Below are positions 61,669 through 64,000 of a stretch of 64,000 nucleotides of DNA, piece by piece. Source of the stretch: Lautropia dentalis (GTDB lineage: Bacteria > Pseudomonadota > Gammaproteobacteria > Burkholderiales > Burkholderiaceae_E). Within the stretch, counting starts at the first letter, position 1, and each line of letters begins with the position of its first letter. A program made the position numbers and the translations under genes. The notes under the pieces are model-generated. The model saw only the letters and a program-made list of their open reading frames with translations. It was not told where the DNA came from and did no database searches. The stretch spans positions 691,655 to 755,654 of the forward strand of contig NZ_RRUE01000002.1 in the NCBI RefSeq assembly GCF_003892345.1, read 5' to 3'.

Positions 61669-62616
61669 TTACCTGGTGAAGTGCCTGATCTGCTTCCACA
61701 CCTGCTGTTCGGCCAGCAGCTTGCCCGTTTTGTACAGTGCCTTGCGGGTGGTGTGATTGCGCAGCAGCAGGGTGGCCGCCGGTATGGCCATGGCCAGCCC
61801 CAGTGCCGTGGCGGCGGTGGGGTAGCGCAGCAGCAGCCGCATGGTCTGGCTGCGTGGAAAGGTGTCATCTGCCGGCGCACCCGCCTCCGGCTTGCTGCCA
61901 AAGGCGCTCGCCTGTTCTTCCCTCAGCAGCTCCTCGTCGATGGGGACGCCGTCTTCGTCGACCAGCAGTGAGGGCTGCAGGGCACTGGCACGTCTGAATG
62001 CAGAATCATGCATGCCGGACGGGGTGTCCGTATCGAACCGGTCTGCCTGGGCCTGGCGCCATCCCCTGTCCTGCCGGTATTCACCTTGCTGTTGCCGCTC
62101 CAGATCGGCCATGCGCCGGGCAAGATCGGCCGCGGCCGCCTCTGGATGGGAGGCTGCACTGGAGGATGTGTCCGATGTGCCGGCAGATGCGGATGAGGTG
62201 GAGCGAAAGCTGCTTCCGGATGCCGAAAAGGAGGGCGATGACCCCGTGGATGCACCGGAGGATTGAGCGCCGGTAGCACGCCTGAGCTGCGCCATGGCGG
62301 CACGCAGGTCGGCCATGGCCTGCTCCTCGGCGTGTTCGCGCCCGCTGGTGCCGGTCACGCTGGTTGTGCCCGTATGCGCTTCACGGATGCCTTCCCGGTC
62401 GTCTGGCTGGTTGTCACGCCGTGCAGACTGGCTGGCCGGGGTGCTGTGGACCGGGCCGTTCCGTGTGGCACGGGACGGGGCGCCACCCGGTGCCCCGACA
62501 GCCTGCCCGGGCAGGGTTTCCGGCAGGCCGCGACGGCGCTGGATGCGCGCGAAGATGTCTTCCGCGGTTTCGCGTGCGGCCGACATGGAAGCAGGGGTCA
62601 GGCGGTCTTCATTCAT
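61669..62616 (-). CDS. Hypothetical Ser/Ala-rich membrane-anchored protein, third gene of the YqjD-YqjE operon
   Basis: 315 residues. Hydrophilic, low-complexity first two-thirds (ATGAQSSGASTGSSPSFSAS) with short helical parts (LARRMADLERQQQGEYRQ). One membrane segment near the C-terminus (about 272-292, TAATALGLAMAIPAATLLL) and a basic end (KQIRHFTR). The topology echoes the C-terminal anchors of YqjD and similar ribosome-associated stress proteins, and it follows yqjE after 47 bases. No family assigned. Confidence 0.65.
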   Translation of the reverse strand: MNEDRLTPASMSAARETAEDIFARIQRRRGLPETLPGQAVGAPGGAPSRATRNGPVHSTPASQSARRDNQPDDREGIREAHTGTTSVTGTSGREHAEEQAMADLRAAMAQLRRATGAQSSGASTGSSPSFSASGSSFRSTSSASAGTSDTSSSAASHPEAAAADLARRMADLERQQQGEYRQDRGWRQAQADRFDTDTPSGMHDSAFRRASALQPSLLVDEDGVPIDEELLREEQASAFGSKPEAGAPADDTFPRSQTMRLLLRYPTAATALGLAMAIPAATLLLRNHTTRKALYKTGKLLAEQQVWKQIRHFTR

Positions 62617-62663
62617 GATGCATGATTATCGAAAGATGAAACACGCACGGTGGGGCATGGGCG

Positions 62664-63077
62664 TCACGACTGACCGGGAGACCGTTCCTGCTGCAGACCG
62701 CTTCTGAGGCTCTGCAGGTCGTCGGCCAGCACCTGGCGGCTGAGAGGGAAGGGACTGGGGTGTTGCCGGAGCAGGCGGCGGATGCGCCAAACCAGCACGG
62801 CAGAGAGGCTGATCCAGAAGGCGGCGGCGATGCCCAGGGCGGCGAGGCGCCAGGGGGTATCCCAGGCCAGCAGCACGAGGGTGGCCATCAGCCAGACCAG
62901 GCAGATGATGATGACGATGACGGCCGCCAGACCAAGGCCGGCCAGCTGGGCCAGCCAGCGGGATTCGTTGCCCAGCTCCAGGGCCAGCAGACGGCTGCGG
63001 TCGTCCAGGCCGGCAACGAGATCGGCGGCTGTGTGCTTCATGCGCCGGATGTGGGGCTCGAGCAGTCTTCCGAACAT
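62664..63077 (-). CDS. YqjE-family inner-membrane protein (phage holin superfamily 6)
   Basis: 137 residues from the ATG at 63077. Two membrane segments (LAGLGLAAVIVIIICLVWLM and AALGIAAAFWISLSAVLVW) separated by a short Trp-containing loop, with ELGNESRWLAQL before the first: the layout of YqjE/holin-6 proteins. Usually found beside YqjD; role in envelope stress or stationary phase is presumed. Downstream of the YqjD homologue across 256 bp that contains a dispersed repeat end. Confidence 0.8.
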   Translation of the reverse strand: MFGRLLEPHIRRMKHTAADLVAGLDDRSRLLALELGNESRWLAQLAGLGLAAVIVIIICLVWLMATLVLLAWDTPWRLAALGIAAAFWISLSAVLVWRIRRLLRQHPSPFPLSRQVLADDLQSLRSGLQQERSPGQS

Positions 63078-63115
63078 GGGCAATGGACCGGAGCGGTTGA
63101 AGGGGGCCAGCGTGG

Positions 63116-63137
63116 GGACGGTGAGTCCATGACACGC
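63116..63137 (-). repeat. Solo end of the dispersed repeat family
   Basis: GAGTCCATGACACGC (63123-63137) matches the common inverted end; no partner was found within 300 bp. It separates yqjE from the yqjD homologue. Confidence 0.5.
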
Positions 63138-63262
63138 TTTGGGGAAAATCAGGACAGGGACCGCACGGAGGCGGTCCGCAGGGCAGCCCGGAACGATCCG
63201 GGGCATGGAAACAGGGGAGGGGCCGTGTGATGCCCTTCGCCCTGTCTGCCTGCCATGCAAAT

Positions 63263-63290
63263 GCCCGGGCAAACAACCGGATGCCCGGGC
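63263..63290. terminator. Hairpin after the YqjD homologue
   Basis: ATGCCCGGGC occurs twice, 10 bases apart (63261-63270 and 63281-63290). Because GCCCGGGC is self-complementary, the two can form an 8-bp stem. It lies about 45 bases beyond the YqjD stop and has no U-tract. Confidence 0.35.
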
Positions 63291-63333
63291 AGCTCATCGA
63301 CAGGCGTCACCACGTGTGGCGACGCATGCCGGA

Positions 63334-63723
63334 TCAGCGGCGCGACAGCAGGAAGCCGATCACCAGGCCTGCGGCGGCGGCCATGCCGGCCGTCTGCCAC
63401 GGCGAGGTGTGGGCATAGTCGTCCACCCGGGCGGCGCCTTCACGGGCGCGGCGATGCACTTCGTGGGCCGCATCCTGGGCGGCGTCGGAGATGCGGTGAA
63501 CCGAGTCACGCATCTGGTCCAGCGCGGCGCGCACCTCGGGGCGGTCACGCAGCGATTCGCTGTTGAGCAGGTCGGTCAGATCGGCCTTGAGGGCCTCCCA
63601 CTCGTGTTCCAGGCGGTCGCGCGAACGCGAGGCCGTGCGACCGGCACGGCGGCGGGTTTCCTGCATGGCCTTTTCCAGTTCTTCCAGGCGGGCGGCCAGT
63701 TTGTCGGTGATGTTTTCTGCCAT
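63334..63723 (-). CDS. YqjD/ElaB-family (DUF883) protein
   Basis: 129 residues from the ATG at 63723; GAGG lies about 9 bases upstream. Helical, charged N-terminal part (KLAARLEELEKAMQETRRRA) and a C-terminal membrane anchor (WQTAGMAAAAGLVIGFLLSRR), the defining layout of the YqjD/ElaB/YgaM family. These proteins tether ribosomes to the inner membrane in stationary phase in E. coli. Probably first gene of a minus-strand operon with yqjE and the Ser/Ala-rich membrane protein. The 277 bases to the window end show no gene. Confidence 0.88.
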   Translation of the reverse strand: MAENITDKLAARLEELEKAMQETRRRAGRTASRSRDRLEHEWEALKADLTDLLNSESLRDRPEVRAALDQMRDSVHRISDAAQDAAHEVHRRAREGAARVDDYAHTSPWQTAGMAAAAGLVIGFLLSRR

Positions 63724-64000
63724 CTCGTGTTCCTCGTTGAGTTGATGTGACAGGGATGGGCATCCGGCCAGTCCGGAAGGGGGCCCATCTGTGAACACGG
63801 TGACACGGAACGGCCCGCGGGGCGTGTGTCTCCGTGACGCCATGCAGCGCAGCCGGGGGTACTGCAGATGAGTCCGGCGTTGCCCGGACCGGCGTCATGC
63901 CGGCCACTTTGCTGAATATGGAGTCATTTGCCGGCTGGCGCAAGGGGCAGCCGGGATTTATTTTGTTCGCGTCTTGTATCGGTGTCGGGAGATCCAGGGT

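Noticed and set aside
15362-63137. Repeated GTGTCATG cores as a CRISPR-like array
   Set aside because: Copies are scattered, vary in orientation and sequence, and have no regular spacers or cas genes.

Overview
The window reads as chromosome from a G+C-rich betaproteobacterium, most likely Burkholderiales. The clearest sign is the block gatB-gatA-gatC / mreB-mreC-mreD-mrdA-rodA, with gatC and mreB divergent, plus AceK, a two-domain malic enzyme and a YqjD/YqjE pair. No rRNA, tRNA, prophage or CRISPR array was seen. The genus is inferred only; an exopolysaccharide-rich, Lautropia-like organism would fit.

Layout. 1-7330 (minus): exopolysaccharide operon of the exosortase-A-associated type: outer-membrane export lipoprotein, Wzz-like chain-length protein, tyrosine autokinase, ExeA-like ATPase, Wzx-like flippase, polysaccharide deacetylase, and a family-2 glycosyltransferase cut by the window edge. 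7.9-12.2 kb: coaA, aceK and a DHH/DHHA1 phosphoesterase. 12.4-22.1 kb: a metal-related envelope locus with a TonB-dependent receptor, then mbnP, mbnH, a paralogous second receptor and a His-rich lipoprotein. A perfect FNR/Anr-type box lies in the 1.1-kb gap before mbnP. 22.1-25.4 kb: an SDR, an Ada-like repair regulator lacking the usual N-terminal sensor domain, and an MFS exporter of clearly lower G+C. 25.8-38.7 kb: fadD; a BtuCDF-type ABC importer whose promoter carries a ModE-like palindrome, suggesting molybdate/tungstate uptake; vapBC; two DUF1269 paralogues, one frameshifted at a G7 run; an orphan solute-binding protein; a TIGR01777 epimerase; a DUF2214 protein; a SMUG1-like uracil-DNA glycosylase; and a quinone oxidoreductase. 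38.7-49.4 kb: cell-shape operon and gatCAB. 49.5-64 kb: a DUF4124 protein, pyrE, a HAD phosphatase, a frameshifted membrane gene, xth, a ParE-type toxin-antitoxin pair, maeB, a lipoprotein, ampG and a YqjD/YqjE stress-membrane operon.

Two genome-wide habits stand out. First, a dispersed repeat family with inverted ends (core GCGTGTCATGGACGCATTC) occurs at least 12 times. It forms palindromic elements of about 100-200 bp, sits directly upstream of several promoters, and in two places supplies the C-terminal codons and stop of a gene. One copy appears to host a nested 160-bp MITE with perfect 18-bp ends. Second, many conserved proteins (deacetylase, tyrosine kinase, PyrE, HAD phosphatase, MreC, MreD) carry Ala/Gly/Pro/Thr-rich low-complexity insertions or tails.

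Functionally, the most coherent accessory system is mbnP-mbnH with its two TonB-dependent receptors and lipoprotein. It looks like a surface and periplasmic metal (probably copper) system, possibly switched by oxygen.
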